A stretch of DNA of 64,000 nt, from assembly GCA_900708905.1 (NCBI GenBank), contig CAADRB010000008.1:1472218-1536217 (forward strand), in the 5' to 3' direction. Shown here one piece after another: positions 12,805-25,632 of this stretch. The notes under the pieces were generated by a model that was given only the letters and a program-made list of their open reading frames with translations, ran no database searches and was not told the origin of the DNA. Source of the DNA: Hymenolepis diminuta (taxonomy: Eukaryota; Platyhelminthes; Cestoda; Cyclophyllidea; Hymenolepididae). Numbering within the stretch: position 1 is the stretch's first letter; every line of letters begins with the position of its first letter. The translations under genes and the position numbers were made by a program.

Positions 12805-14120
12805 CGTATTTATGTTTTCGTGCCGACCCTCAAGGAAGCTACGCTTGCTTTGTAAATTAAATTTGCTAATACATCTCTTCTGGCTCGATAGGAGTCACCT
12901 ATAAGGTTTCTTGCTAAATTTACATATCGAATTTATTTCTTTTAAATTGTTTCAAAAATTTAAACAACCGCATATATTTATTAAATAATTTCCATTTTTA
13001 CTTGGCTGTTGAGTTTTTAATTCTTAAAAGGGAAGAAATAAGTGGAGAAAATTGGTTATATGAAGAAAACCGGGGAAATCTAGAAATCCCTATAAAAATA
13101 AACAGAGTTTTGTGGTACCTAATGCGTTTTAAACAATTCATCATCAAAGCAGTTTGATTAACTTCTGTTGGTATTTCAGTTGCTTTCGATTACAATTAGG
13201 AGATTATGTGGAATTATTAAGAATTTAATAATTCATGTTAAGGGTCTCAATGAATTATCCTTTACATGATATTATAATCTCTGTGCAAGTACACACTCCA
13301 AACTGATGTTCTAACTTTATTTTCTGCTTGACTATGACTCACACTAGTGACGCCGAGGATTCAGGGATTGCTTCAAGATAGTTCATTTTAGTGAAACCTC
13401 CTTCTTTTTATAAAACCGGTTGATTTTAGATAATGAGATAATTTTGTATCATGAACTCCAGTTGGGATTAATTTTTTATAAAGTAGCTTTTTCGTAACTA
13501 AGACTTTCAGGACCCATTTTAAATTGCTTCCTGTAAGATAGAATACGAGGGGAAATTTGCGCAGCTCTAGATGTACACTCTTATAAGATTGAATGGCAGC
13601 GCCTATCCTTCTAAGAGTGAATGTCTTCAATAAAAGCTCAATTAATTTTCTGCTTCCTTTCTATCTCCCTATTAATAATCCCTTCGCCTTAGTGCTTCCA
13701 TTCATGGGATTTTATTTCGCTATTTTTTGTTACCATACTTTGATGCCTATGGGTCTTATCGTTTTGACTCTAACTAAAAAATTCACAAGTGGTGTGAGAT
13801 CTATGTAACTCAACTTTAGCATTCTTATGCTTTTGAATTTTTGTGCTCAAGGCAATTATTTCGTGTTATATTTGAGTCCAACTCAAGTTGTCAATAATAT
13901 AATACTTGACTCAGATCAAATAATTTTTTTGTTGAGAAGGTCGTGGTTACTTTCTTTCGTGACGCCTTATCAATTAACAGGAGACTACATATCAGGAATA
14001 GAATTCACCTTCATAAAATTGGTTTTAGGAGTTTTAATCTTGATTAATTGCCAAGGTGTTTAGAGCAGTGTACGTCCGCATACTGATAAGAACGTAGCAC
14101 GTCTTAGAGAATTACTCATT

Positions 14121-14160
14121 CCGAGACCAAGCATAGACCTGTAGCCTTGAGCCATGTTTA
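14121..14160. repeat. Short dispersed repeat shared with 36643-36683
   Basis: CCGAGACCAAGCATAGACCT and the following GTAGCCTTGAGCCATGTTT recur with few changes at 36643-36683 in the same orientation (CCGAGACAAAGCATATACTC, then GCTGAGCCATGTTT). Family unknown. Confidence 0.45.
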
Positions 14161-14269
14161 TTGCCATCCACCAAAGATGTCTGTCCATACTTAAGTTGGA
14201 AAGGTAGTAAGTATTGTGGAGGCTAAACTTTCCAAGATCATTAACGAAAGTGTCAGCAACACTTAACTT

Positions 14270-14410
14270 GGATTGAGGGAATGTATCTTGGGGATTCTGT
14301 CATCCCTCTTATTTACCAAAACCACCCAATATGATTGACCTTCCGTATCTCTAGATGTGCACTGATGAGCATCGATCATGTAAACTTGACTACTATACAC
14401 GTTGGCCACT
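14270..14410 (-). repeat. Diverged SINE copy
   Basis: Shows the order of the minus-strand SINE head: a CCCTCTTATTTACCA block, then GATGTGCACTGATGAGCATC and a GACCTTGACTACTATA-like tRNA-derived end. It is more diverged than the 20.3 kb copy. Confidence 0.45.
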
Positions 14411-15139
14411 ATACCGATGGTGCATAACACGGAGTACATCCCTTTGTTCGAACATTGCCCTGAGGAGCGCTATCAACCAGTTGAAAAGATCATCCCAATT
14501 TCTGACTATTCATAAGACCAAACATTGAGATGATTATGTTCTTACGTCGTTTAACTAAAGAATTTTGTGGATATTGTATTTATGAAAGTAATGTAACTTA
14601 AAAATGATCCTCTTTAGATTTATTTTACGTATTTTTCAAATAAAAGTTCTTATTTTGGATTTGAAATGTAAACATAATCTTTTAGTCGTCGATCATTTCG
14701 CTTCGCAAAATTTGCTCTGCAAAATTTTTCACCACGTCGCAACGTGCACAACACTACCAGGGTTGGACAAAGAAGACTGCACGTATTCGTATGTAGCTAG
14801 CAAGCTTGCCCAGACAAACAGCGATCAATATTCTTGTAGAGTTGATTGCGTTTAATGATAATGTATTTTAGCACTTAGCCATAATTTGGTGTTGACTTCC
14901 TCCTCTCGATACCTTCTTTGTTCCTACTACTTTATACACAGTCCAGCTAGTTTTGAGGGCAAATGTACACTGGAGGATTCTGCTAGAAGCTAGTTGAGCT
15001 TCTAGGAGGATTACTAAGGCCTAGCAAAAAGGCTTATTTGTGTAGTATTTGCTACTATAACCCTAGACTCTGAAGGGAGTGGTATAAGGAATTGCAGCTC
15101 AAAAAATGGTTTCCGGTTATTAATAGTACACATAAGTTT

Positions 15140-15290
15140 ATATAGATATGGATCGGTTGGCCAACAACTGCAGCAGGAGAGAGATCGCATTCCCAGGTAC
15201 GAGCATAGAAAACCAGTAATTGTTAATTCAGTGCACGGCGGATGAAGTCTGTTAATCTCGTTCAGGTTAGCAGATGCCATTTGACACTTT
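15140..15290. repeat. Dispersed repeat, copy A (second copy at 33.2 kb)
   Basis: A segment around AACAACTGCAGCAGGAGAGA, GCATTCCCAGGTACGAGC and CAGTAATTGTTAATTCAGTG matches 33220-33350 (AATAATTGCAGCAGTGGTGA, GCAGTTCCAGACACGATC, and so on). Class unknown; it could be a fragment of a longer retroelement. The minus-strand open frame over it is probably repeat-derived. Confidence 0.5.
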
Positions 15291-15934
15291 AACACTTCTT
15301 ATGATGAAAGTTTTTTAATTGTTACGCATTGCTGTGAGTAACGACGGTAATATCAATTAAATGTATTAATATTTAGTTTATTTCATTCAGATTTAAAAGA
15401 CTTTTCCCAACATTAACAACCATTACTAGTTATTTATCTTTGCATGAAGGGGAACTAACTATGAACCATAGACATTTAAACAGATCCATCTTCATTTACG
15501 ATTCTATATTAGCAACAACTTACCTGCATAACTTTCGGTATGAATCAGTTAGATGGTGATTCATTTAGACATTGTTATTAATTGCATTGTATAAAACACT
15601 TTACATAGTTGTCATGTGCAAGACTCCGGAGTCACTTATTCTCTAAGAAAATTGAAATTAAAAGATGCTATTTTACCGTACTGAAAAGTGCAAATGAATA
15701 TCGTCTAAATAGTCGCTACTAACACTGAGAACGTTAGTTTGTAAATGAATCGGTGGATAAAGATTTTACTACGCATTAAGATGATTAAAATTTTTTTCTA
15801 AAAATTAATCCTTTAAACCCAGAAAAGCAATTAAACTGATGCCTCCTATTAAGTAATCAATTAATTTTAAAATCGAAATATGCTGAAGAATGACTCTGAA
15901 TTTTCCGAAATTATCCTCTATTCACATTCTCAAT

Positions 15935-17000
15935 GAAAATACTTCGGTTTTTCGTCCACGTGGCCACAGTTATCCCCTTATATCTATATGACTCAAACCT
16001 CCATCTGTCACGTCTAAACGCGTTTATCGATTCTCCCCTTTCTATAACCCTCCCTTTTCCATAAAAGTACGTCTGCACTCGTCCTCACGTGCGTCTTTAC
16101 TCAAGTGACTCATATAAATTGCCCTTGTATTTTCACTCACACACTTGTCATTGACCGACCCCTAGGCTTCCCTAGGCAGCCGTGACGAATTGTTGTGTCG
16201 GCCGACAAAACTCAAGAACTATAGGATTGACCACGTATTTATGCGATGGAATCTCTAGCTCCTACCCTCGTCACCTCACAGCAGCCTGATGTCCTAACTG
16301 AGCTGCTGGAGAAACCCGAACTGCTCGTGCCAAACACCTCTTCACAACGTGGTAGCAGATAATGCTCTCGTTCCCTGAAACGATTCGGTAGGTCTTCTAA
16401 ACACTGAAATCAAATTTGCTACCGCCTTAAGACGTATAGAGATGACGCCAAGAAATGTCAGTCAGACTGCAGATACCCCAAGATTTACACTACTTACTCT
16501 CGCCAATTAGCAAGGGCGACGACTGGTCCTGGCCATTTCACCAATCCCCTCCTCTTCGTAATGGACAGAAATTCTAAACTTAAATTCCTTGTCGACACTG
16601 GTTCCGAAGTCTAACTTTGTTAAAGAACGCTTTCTCTAACCCACCGACCTTACCTTTCAGGCGGCAAACAATACCAGGATCACTACTCACGGTAAAAAAT
16701 TCTTTAACCTGGATTTTCGACTTCGTCGTGAATTCCAATATGTTTTCCTCATTGCCGTTGTCTAAAAGCCCATTACTGGTGCCGATTTCTTCTTAAAATT
16801 CCACTTAATAGACAACCTCAAGGACCGCTCTTTACATGACAATCTTTCTTCTTTCCATGTTGTCTGTGCTACTGATTTTCCAGACCCAATCAGCCTACAT
16901 ATCCTCCTTCTTGTCAGGAATTCTCTCTCTAACACCCTATCTGAGGTAACATACTAGATGTCTCGGTTGCAATCTCGCAGAGCAACCAATCTTGAAAACT
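15935..17000 (+). mobile_element. Decayed Ty3/gypsy retrotransposon fragment (zinc knuckle and aspartic protease)
   Basis: In one frame from 16417 the sequence encodes a CYRLKTYRDDAKKCQSDC-type zinc knuckle as seen at the gag end of gypsy elements. It then reads an LFVMDRNSKLKFLVDTGSE stretch, where the Asp-Thr-Gly at 16594-16602 is the retropepsin active site. That frame ends at TAA (16612-16614). Protease-like sequence resumes in another frame from about 16655 to 16830, with a further stop, so the copy is inactive. No reverse transcriptase, RNase H or integrase follows; open similarity ends near 16.95 kb. The CT-rich 15935-16200 stretch, with CATATAAATT at about 16112, may be what remains of the 5' long terminal repeat (inference). 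The 5' part would be gag but is too decayed to read. Confidence 0.7.
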
Positions 17001-18533
17001 CAGTAATGTAGCAACCTAACACAGAAGCAGAACACGAGGCAATTTATGGTAAACACGCGTGATTTAACGAAGCTCGATCTCAATCGGTATTTTATTTGAG
17101 GGTCTGCAAAACTGATATTCTGGAGATTCTTCTGCCTCTAACCTATTCCTTAAAAATTATATTTAATATTATTATTGCTATCCACAGCAAGGCGTTACAC
17201 TTTTTCATCGGGGGAAAGCACTTAAACACAGTCAATCGTGGGACAGTCAAATATGGATTAGGGGGATGGGATAGAGCAGAATTAGAACAGTAATCTAAAA
17301 GGTCTCATAAAAGTTGATATTTGAATTTAGGCTACACGCTTTATACTACTCAAGCATTATCCGCTGCTTCATGTTCTCATGTTTCGAATTTCACGATTTT
17401 TTTCCCATTTCCCATGAATTCATGTTTGCGCTTAATGAAGATAGTCGGTCAGCTACTTTAGATACATTGTTTCTTCTAACAGTCAGGATACCGGCAGGAT
17501 GATAAGATTTTAACATAATATTATTAGTAAAATAATAATAATAACTTTTAAATTCACAGAAGCGAAGTGGTCCAACGTAAAAAGATTTGATCCTGAAATA
17601 TTCCTGATCGAGGAGCTTACATTTGATCACCGTTTTTGAAAATTCGAGAGCTGAATTATGATATGGTATTATACGCGTTAACCTCCACACCACAGGAATA
17701 CTAATCTTTCGTCTCAGTAATTCATTAACAGATACTATCGCATATAAAACATTTGTTTACAATAAAAAATTTTTATTTTATTTATGTTACAAGATGGACA
17801 GGGACTGAATGAGGATGTTGTCTATTTTACTCAAGTCTAATTTTTAGTCTCTACTACGACGATATTAAGAACAAAATATTGAGTTTCAAAGAAAAACGGA
17901 ACTTTGGTTTTTGGGAACATATCTACACATTAGCTTGTCAGTCCGAATAAAGGTCAGTGGATTTAGAGGATGGAATGAATAGGGCAGCAGTAAAGAATAT
18001 TATCCAAATTATCTGTTATTGTGATTCGCCAATAGATTTTATCCACTTTATTGCCCTCTTCCGACAGTTGTACGCATGTATTTATATTTATCGATTTCTC
18101 CGGTTACCTGAGCCACTTCAGTGGTCATGCTTGGAACGCGGAATCCTTTACCCAAGTGCTAAGAATGCTATCCCCGAGAGGCTTGAGAGTTTTTCCTTTC
18201 CTGGAAAAATTAGGAAATATCACCGGCATACACAATGTGAATAGACTATACCTCCGTTCGAATTCTCCCCAAGAACACTAGGTGGCGCTAATATTGCACC
18301 ACAGATTTTAATTTATATCAACTAACTGTTCTGTACCTGTACAAATAGGATGATCACACAAACTAATCTTTCGTATTCTAATTAAGTCGATTTGCTCAAG
18401 AAAAGCTTTCAGTCAATGTTCGTGTTGCAAATAATCTGAGTACAAGGATGTATTTCGGTTATAAGGGATTTTTCGTCGTGACATCTTCATTATACTCGAG
18501 GAGTTCATTTCTGTTGAAGAATACTTTTCAAGA
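17001..18533. other. Intergenic, no gene recognised
   Basis: Open frames at 17096, 17314, 17957 and 18051 (+) and 17391-17693 (-) have no domain or splice support. The 18030-18290 stretch is richer in GC and may be repeat-derived; a TAGGTGGCGCTAATATTGCA motif at about 18280-18300 resembles mariner terminal sequence at 92-125 but is too short to call. Confidence 0.4.
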
Positions 18534-18772
18534 TGACTAATGGACAATTGAACCGATATTTATGGACGGAGATTAGAATTCTCTTCTAGCTTCAATGTCA
18601 ACTATTTCGAAAAACAGCTCTAGTTTGTCTGATGCCAGAAGAAAGCTGCCATCTGAATCTATGTAAGTGGCTGGAACACTCCCTTCTCCATTTCTGTAGA
18701 GCGTTTAGTTGGTACAAGCTCAAATTAACGGTTTTAATACTAAAACATTCTGACTTAGCAGGACTCACCTAA
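18534..18772 (+). other. Unassigned coding-like stretch with a possible 37 bp intron
   Basis: Two readings are possible. First, an exon from 18600 (acceptor CTCTTCTAG) to 18662 reads SMSTISKNSSSLSDARRKLP; a GTAAGT donor and TTTCTGTAG acceptor bound a 37 bp intron (18663-18699), and the frame continues IAFSWYKLKLTVLILKHSDL to a TAA at 18770. Second, the uninterrupted frame from ATG 18534 has one TAG at 18588-18590 and is then open to the same TAA. The first matches the tiny introns elsewhere in this window. No family recognised and no upstream exon found, so this may be a terminal gene fragment or a repeat. Confidence 0.22.
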
Positions 18773-19158
18773 TCCTTTACAATATCCTCTGTTATCAAAA
18801 CATCTACATATATCCCTTTTTTGGTTGGATATTTAGCACCAACCAGCTAGGAAAAAGGAAACTTTCATATAACAATACTATTACTAACATCTATTATCTT
18901 TTCCTCAAAAAAGCAATATTAAGGCACAAAAACGATTTCTGTAATGAGTAAAGAATAAGGACAGACAAGCAGATGTTAATATTAGTGTTAAAACTATAGA
19001 AAAGGTAGCAGAGAGAAGGAAAGGGGAGGTCGGAAGGTCACTTTAGCTTTTGATCAGGACGGGTGAATTCAATGGTAGGGGTGGCGTTATAATTCGACGA
19101 AAAGGAAGAAGTGATTATATTCCCCTGAGTGACGGAATCGACTCAAAAGATTACGTCT

Positions 19159-22100
19159 TTAGATATCCTTCGGAATAGGTCGATTTTTGTACATGACTTT
19201 GCGAGTCTTTATATTGGCCCACTTCTTGCGTTTATAAATACCAGCGAGCACGGCAGCAATACTCAATACAATGATAACTTTGAAGAGTACACGTTTTCGC
19301 TGGTCGTGATTGCGATCGGAGGACCAGGTGAGAAACTCTGTGACATCCTTGGCCATCTGAGACACGGTAGCAGGAGTGCCGTCGGCATATTCAATCTGCT
19401 CGTCATAGAGGGGTGGGGCCATGGATAAGGCGCCTCCTGGGAAGTAGGGATTATAGTGCTGATTGCCCTCCAATTCACGACCCGGTGGTGGGTCAGAGTA
19501 TCCTAAAAGGAAGAATAAGTGGAATTAGTGGATATGTAGGTATATAAAGACGTGTTAGGCATTAATATCAACCCAGCAATACCTAATCTTACATGGAAAA
19601 ACTAGAACCACGTGTAAAGACGTAATGATATTGACATCAACAAGGCAAATTAAACTTTTAAAGATTCCGACCGTTTCATGCGGTAACAGTAAATGGCTAG
19701 ACATCGAATCAAATTTTCCATGTGATAAGACAGGTAACCCCTTATTGACAAAATTATAAGGTACTTACAAGAAATTGTACAAAGAATGTACAACTGTATA
19801 TTGTTATTTAGACCCTATTTTAATGGTGTACCATCAGCCTTCGGTTTGAATTAGAAGGCAGTAAGACTTTCAAGCTTATTTAGGAAGAATAATGATGTCA
19901 TTTATTTAACGATCGTATAGGGTTTACTCATCCGACAATGAGATACAAAACCTTCAAATCCTAGTAAATTGAACAAGTAGCTCTGCAAGTGCTTAAGATG
20001 ATCCTTTCTGCATTTGACATTTCCATCTTTAAATTATAATGTTTGGTTCTGACAGTTCTATTTTTGGAAAAATCCCCCCCNNNCCCTCCACATTTCATTA
20101 AACGGCCGCGAATTTGGAATAATTAAATGAAAGTACGCTTCCGGTAGCGCAAAAAAAAATAGGGAGTGATTGTATGGCCAATTTCTTCTCTACACACTTG
20201 CTGCACCCAATGAGTAGATTCCAAGCTAACAGGACTCACACTTTTGTTGATTAAGATGTAGCGTCATGGAAAAGTTCTGGTGAGAAACTCAAATTCTTCC
20301 ACTTTCCTTCATTAACCAGTGCGGTTAGCCTTTCCGCTCACTGGGCGTGCACTGGACTTCGAATCCGTGACCTCCGACCTTGTAGACGAGCGTATTAACC
20401 ATTGCACTACTAGCATGTCTTAAAACTTACACTCTTAGATAGAATCGTCCCTCTGTATTGGAGATATTGCGATACAAAAAAAATATAACTAGCTATTCGA
20501 GCAAATCTACAAAAAACGCTTGTGCACGTAAAGAATAGCGCTATAGCCGTAATTAAACTATATTCCACAATATCCCGAATAAAAGCTAATTACAACTTAC
20601 CTAAATCGCATTAACTTGGTGTCTAAAATAAACCACTTATTTAGAAGGAAAAGTAATCCGCGATTAAGGTCTATGAAATCTCATTTGTAAAATAAACTTT
20701 ATTAAATCTTCAACAATAACAAAGGAGCCAATATTTTACCCTTAGTCCACCCTGAATTTTGCAGAAAATCAAATAGATAAATAAATCGTTTTGAAATGGC
20801 ACCAAGTTATCGACTCTGAATAAATTGTATGAACCACCTAATTAGCTTAGATAAAAAACAGACACTCATGTAAAATTTATTTAATGAACGATTGCCAAAT
20901 GAAGCATTGCTTCTTAGTCTCTCGGGTCAAATTTGTGTTTTTACATATCAGGAAAAAAACCCGACACTTATCAAAAGGATCTATCCTTCAAATCTATTTA
21001 GAATAGAAAGGAACGACCTAATGGACGAAAGGTGATTATTTAAATTAGTAAGACACGAATGAGAGATAGGCAAGTGTTAAGTAAGAAAATTAGCCTACGA
21101 ATTCTAACAAATACAAACGTCCTACCCTTACACAGTCTTTCAAAATATACGAGATGAATGAAAAATCCATGTGTCGCTTTTAATCCTTTGAAAATAAGGA
21201 TCAAGATTTGATTACGTAAATTAATTAACATTGTCACATCAAGACCTCAAAGGTTCCAAAGTTATTTCGCTCAATTAGAAACTTGGGTGAGAGGCAAAAG
21301 AGCATGAGTAATCAAAATAAATTGCTACGAAAACGCTCCAGGATGAAAAAAATAAGGAGAACAAGACAAATTCGAAGGAAAAATCAGACTCACCAATGAG
21401 GAGATGGAAAACGTAGTCCTCCAGGCCATGACGAGCTTTTGCAATGAAGGTCAAGTCAGGTGGAAGAGCTCCAGAATTTGCATGTCGCGCGGCCTCCGGA
21501 TTTGGGTAAGGTGAAGGTAACTTGTCTGTAATACGACCTGGTCTCTCAAACATCTTTCCCTCCTCGTCCGGCCCGTCTGTCACCAAAACCTGTAAGAGTG
21601 TCAGTCTGGTTTAATGTATCACTTTAGGACATACATTCCAAGCCCAATTAAGAAAGCACTTTCCAACACCTCTCATGGATAAAGGGGTAGCATCAGGAAG
21701 CCATACAACAAAAAATTCCAATTGTGACTTATTTTATTAGCCATGCTTAACCAGTGCGGGTGGTCATTCCGCTCACTGAGTGTACACCGATGGGCATCGA
21801 ATAAGTGACCTCTACGTTTTTCACTTTCCGGTGAATGCACATGATTATATCCATACCAAACGATTTTGGATCAATTTAAAACCTATTTATCTGTTGAAAC
21901 ATCTAACCATTACCGGTATAACTCTCATTCCAAAGGCGTTAAAAACGGAAGCTTCATTGAGGTATTGATATAACTTGGATTCGTTTTCCTAGATTAATAA
22001 GTTGAAACCATTTCTAACAGTTACAGACGGTTGATATTTGCAAAAAACTCACCAGGAAAACTCTGTATCAATGTGATAAATGACAACTTTTACTGGGTAT

Positions 22101-25100
22101 GAAGAAATCTGATTATAACTCATTTTACTTTTCCATAACTGAGCGATTCACTCACTATAATATATTGGCAAATATATATCTGAATTAAGGGATGGGTTTA
22201 ATCTTGACACCGAACAGATAGACACGAAGTTTCATAAAGGAAATGGTAATAGCATAAAGCAATAAGAGAATCTGTGACTATCACACACGAATATGTGTGC
22301 AAAAGTGCACTCTATTCATACTTCTGTATTTTTTACACTGCTTAAGTAAACCATTTAGTCAAGTTTAGATTTGTCGCAAACCGATTGGTGGTATCTGCGA
22401 ATTCTAAGCTCATTAAGGGAAACGTTATCAACACATGATTTGGGTAGATAGAAGGTAATCTGGAACCACTCTTATGAAAAGCTCACAATCTACCACTCCC
22501 TACCCTTGATGTCCAGAATTAATCAGTGTGGCCAACCAACAATACCACCTGGATGTGCACCGATGAATAGTGACCTTATGACCTAAGGCTTGTTAGACGT
22601 GCATTTTGGACACTGCCACCAGCACATATAAATTCTTTGTTTACCATCCATATAATATTGACAGCTAGAGAATAATTATAGGTTAACTGGTTTCGATTTT
22701 TAAGGGGAGAGGAAGAAATCAAGAGATATTGAGTATTCAAATATGAAGCAAGATGAATATGTGCTGCTATTCTGGCTTAATGGAAGTCTACCGTAGTATA
22801 AGATAGCACTTTACCACGCTATAGTGAAATGGATATGTATCACAAAGCACATTTACTCTCGAATGGAAAAATCTTTTCCCCGTTTTGCTTTTACTTATCT
22901 GTCGAGTGTCTACCTTTTATTCAGACAGCATAGATTTGCCGATAAAACTGCAGTGGACAAACTCAATATTGTACTCACAAAATAGATGTATTCTGTACAA
23001 TAGTTAAGCAGATCTGAGAAGTGTTTTTAGCTATCCTAGGTTTTCCATTGGAAACTTAATGCCGCGAAAATTCCAGTTAGCAGAAGAAATCTCTAATCGA
23101 TTAACCACAACGGACTAGAGATGCGTGGTACATAACCACTGAGTTCATTGAAAACCCTTGACTAATACTGACGACCAAATTTGAGTTCCTCAGTAAAAAA
23201 ATAACGGATTCTACCAAGCACCATTTTCTCTTACTATTTAAAGAGTACAGGGACTAATCATTATGGAAAGCATTAGCATGAGCTTGTGCATTGAAACTGC
23301 ATCATGTCTTAAAATTAAAAAAACCAAGTGTAATCTACTTCCTCTAGAAATATTTGTCTTAATCTTAATTAACTACCATTTCAACGCCCATATTAGGGAA
23401 AAGTAAAGACACAGAGAGCAATGATTTACCCACTTGCATTTGGAATTTAGTACATTATCAAGTGGGAAAAGGGAGTTCACCCTTCATATTACTAGTAAAT
23501 TTTTGCCTATTCTGGAAGTATTTACGGGTCCAATAGAATTAATAATCAACTGCAATCCTTACTTAAGCGAATTTTCAGATGTTATCTAAGCTTCTCCGGA
23601 TTCATTATGAATCGATCAGAAGATTTCCATTCTTCGCATACCCAAACTCTAAACCTGAAATAGCCATGACCGGTGAAAGTTAGACTATAATGTAATAACT
23701 TAGTTTAAATTATTTAAACACAAGGAAATTCAATATCGAAGAAAAATTGCAGGGAATAATGGTACTAAATTCAGATCACAACTACAAAAGTGTTGGCTAT
23801 AAAGAAACATTTTGATAATGTTTCAATTTTGTTAGGATATATTTTAGCAAAGCAAATCCACACCCCCCTAATTTTCAAGAACTAGGAAAAGGCAACCTTT
23901 GTTGGCAAAAACTAGAATTAATCCCCTTTATTTATCAAAATGAACACTCACAGAAATAAGGAAATTAGGCATTTTGGTTCGTCTGCTACCTAAATCTCAA
24001 AGAAAGTAAAGATATTGACCTCTGACAATTATTTCTAATTGTCACAATTGATTTTGTTTAACAAAACTAATAAAACTGTACCGATCACCAGCTCGATGAT
24101 GCCTTTAAATATTCACAGCTTGTAACGAATATGAAGGCAAATACCTCCGAAAAATTTCAATCGAAAGCTCCGAACTTCCTTAGATTTAGTAACTGCATGA
24201 GAGAAAGATCAACATTAGACTGATTTAAGGAAAACAAACATTTTGTTTAGAAATGCTTTAAAATTTACTGTAGGTTCAGAAGAAAAGTTCTAAAACCCAC
24301 TGTCAAAATAAAAGAAGTGGTTAAAATGCATTCTAGACTCGTTAACAAGGGAGTAGCAATATACATCATAGTCGCAAGATGAAATTATTCACACAGTGCA
24401 AAATCCGCTTTTTAATTACACTATTTCAAACATATCAGATAGCAAATTCAATTTAAGTGGTAGTAATAACTAGAGATAGTTTAGAAAACTTGCTTCAACA
24501 ACGACGTAACCGAAACATCAGTTAAATGAAACGATTTCATTACATTCGATACAGTCTTGGATATTCTTTTTCGGAAGTCACCGATGAATCAACGTTCTCT
24601 CTTGTTTCAAAAATCAGAACAGGTGACCAATAAAAGACGATTATCAGATATTTGATGCTTGAACCACAACCATAACAAATCTGACTTTATAAACGTAGTT
24701 GCAATTGGAGATAACAACGTATATACGTAATAAGGTTACAGTAATATGGTAAGGCACTTACCATATCCTTATGGTAAGTCCTTATCCTAGTCCCTCCACA
24801 GGAACCCAAATTATCACAAATGCCAAAGAGAGAAAATGCTAACCTCAGCACATTCAGCTTTTGTCTCCTCTGCAGTGAGAACATGATCGATAAGCTGACG
24901 ATAGACGAGGAATTTCATGGAATGACAAGCAGCACAGACCTCCTTGTAGACCTGGTAGCCACGACGGAGTGACGCGTGGTCATAAGAAGCCAAGGCACCT
25001 TTATGTGGCCAATCCAGTTTGGTTGGATGAACTATCAACTCTGTTGCAACGACGGGTGTTGCTAAGGCAACTGCTCCAACAGCGGCTGCACCAGCAACGA

Positions 25101-25632
25101 TGCATAGACGCTTACTCGTGGACTAAAAGGAAAAATTTGCCTCAAATTACTCTTATTAATGCTGCTTTATTTAACTCTACCAATCGTTAGCACATACACA
25201 ATCTTGGTTAATTAAGACCACGTACTGCAACTCGAGGAAATTTATCGGCAACCTATGCCTTCCTTGTAGGTTCACATATTACCTGCCTAAAATAATGCTT
25301 AAAATTAGCCGACTTTTTAAGGTAACAACGAATAAATAACGCTGATGCGCCAGTAACTAGTGCCTAAGTACTACCTGAAGTCCAACCCCATAAAAGAGTT
25401 CTTTAATTTAAATTCACTCATAGGTAATGAATCCATAAATTTTCAACCGATAGTGATATAAAGCAAAAGACACGTGAGAATGAAACCAGCTTCACATACT
25501 GATGTGAAAATTAATTTATGGACTATTTAATAAAATTTAAAATTTTAAGTCAAAAAATACGTTGAAACTAACATTAACACCCCGAATCCGAGTTAGGAAC
25601 CGAGATAAAAGTCCACGATACCCTGCAGCCAT
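19159..25632 (-). CDS. CYC1: Cytochrome c1, heme protein of respiratory complex III, 290 aa
   Basis: Cytochrome c1 carries electrons from the Rieske iron-sulfur protein to cytochrome c in the mitochondrial inner membrane. Exons (minus): 25632-25579, 25122-24844, 21589-21394, 19502-19159; phases close to 291 codons including TAA. The 18-codon first exon is an Arg-rich presequence ([18 protein letters not shown]), followed by a hydrophobic sorting segment at about 25-44, the usual bipartite import signal. The heme-binding CAACH is at 81-85 and the likely axial ligand is Met204 in [14 protein letters not shown]. The conserved [21 protein letters not shown] and RHGLEDYVF blocks lie in exon 3. The C-terminal anchor is about 248-266, followed by a basic KRKKW tail. 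The first donor is GTTAAT, weaker than the others (GTTAGC, GTGAGT). The 3.25 and 1.9 kb introns hold SINE copies. Confidence 0.95.
20081..20083. other. Three-base assembly gap next to a C run
   Basis: NNN within a poly-C context in cytochrome c1 intron 3. Confidence 0.95.
20210..20412 (-). repeat. tRNA-derived SINE, best copy, with A and B boxes
   Basis: On the minus strand the copy starts with TAGTGCAATGGTTAATACGC (complement of 20390-20409), an excellent RNA polymerase III A box. GGATTCGAAGTCC (complement of 20354-20366) forms the B box about 25 bases later. The tRNA-like head is followed by a family-specific body (GCCCAGTGAGCGGAAAGGC, then AACCGCACTGGTTAATGAAGG and a GTTTCTCACCAGAAC block). 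Related segments recur at least ten times in the window. It lies in cytochrome c1 intron 3. It is not a functional tRNA gene, since the acceptor stem and 3' half do not fold as one. Confidence 0.75.
21625..21825 (-). repeat. SINE copy
   Basis: In cytochrome c1 intron 2. Contains TTAACCAGTGCGGGTGGTCA, TTCCGCTCACTGAGTGTAC and CGATGGGCATCGAATAAGTG in the same order and strand as the 20.3 kb copy, with a degenerate A-box end. Confidence 0.65.
22470..22625 (-). repeat. SINE copy, diverged
   Basis: TTAATCAGTGTGGCCAACCA, GGATGTGCACCGATGAATAG and TAGACGTGCATTTTGGACAC follow the SINE order. Same strand and intron as the 21.7 kb copy but more diverged. Confidence 0.55.

Larger units (their letters stand above)
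12805..15930. other. Intergenic, repeat-containing, no gene seen
   Basis: Open frames at 13388-13630 (-), 13593-13808, 13827-14063, 14604-14855 (+) and 15014-15295 (-) show no recognisable domains; the last lies in a dispersed repeat. The stretch contains a SINE fragment near 14.3 kb, a short segment shared with 36.6 kb, and the repeat at 15140-15290. Confidence 0.5.

Noticed and set aside
15014..15295. 93-codon minus-strand frame
   Set aside because: Lies in the dispersed repeat also found at 33.2 kb; no recognisable protein.
20340..20412. tRNA gene
   Set aside because: A and B boxes are present, but the stems do not pair as a tRNA and the same sequence continues into a repeated body, so it is a SINE head.
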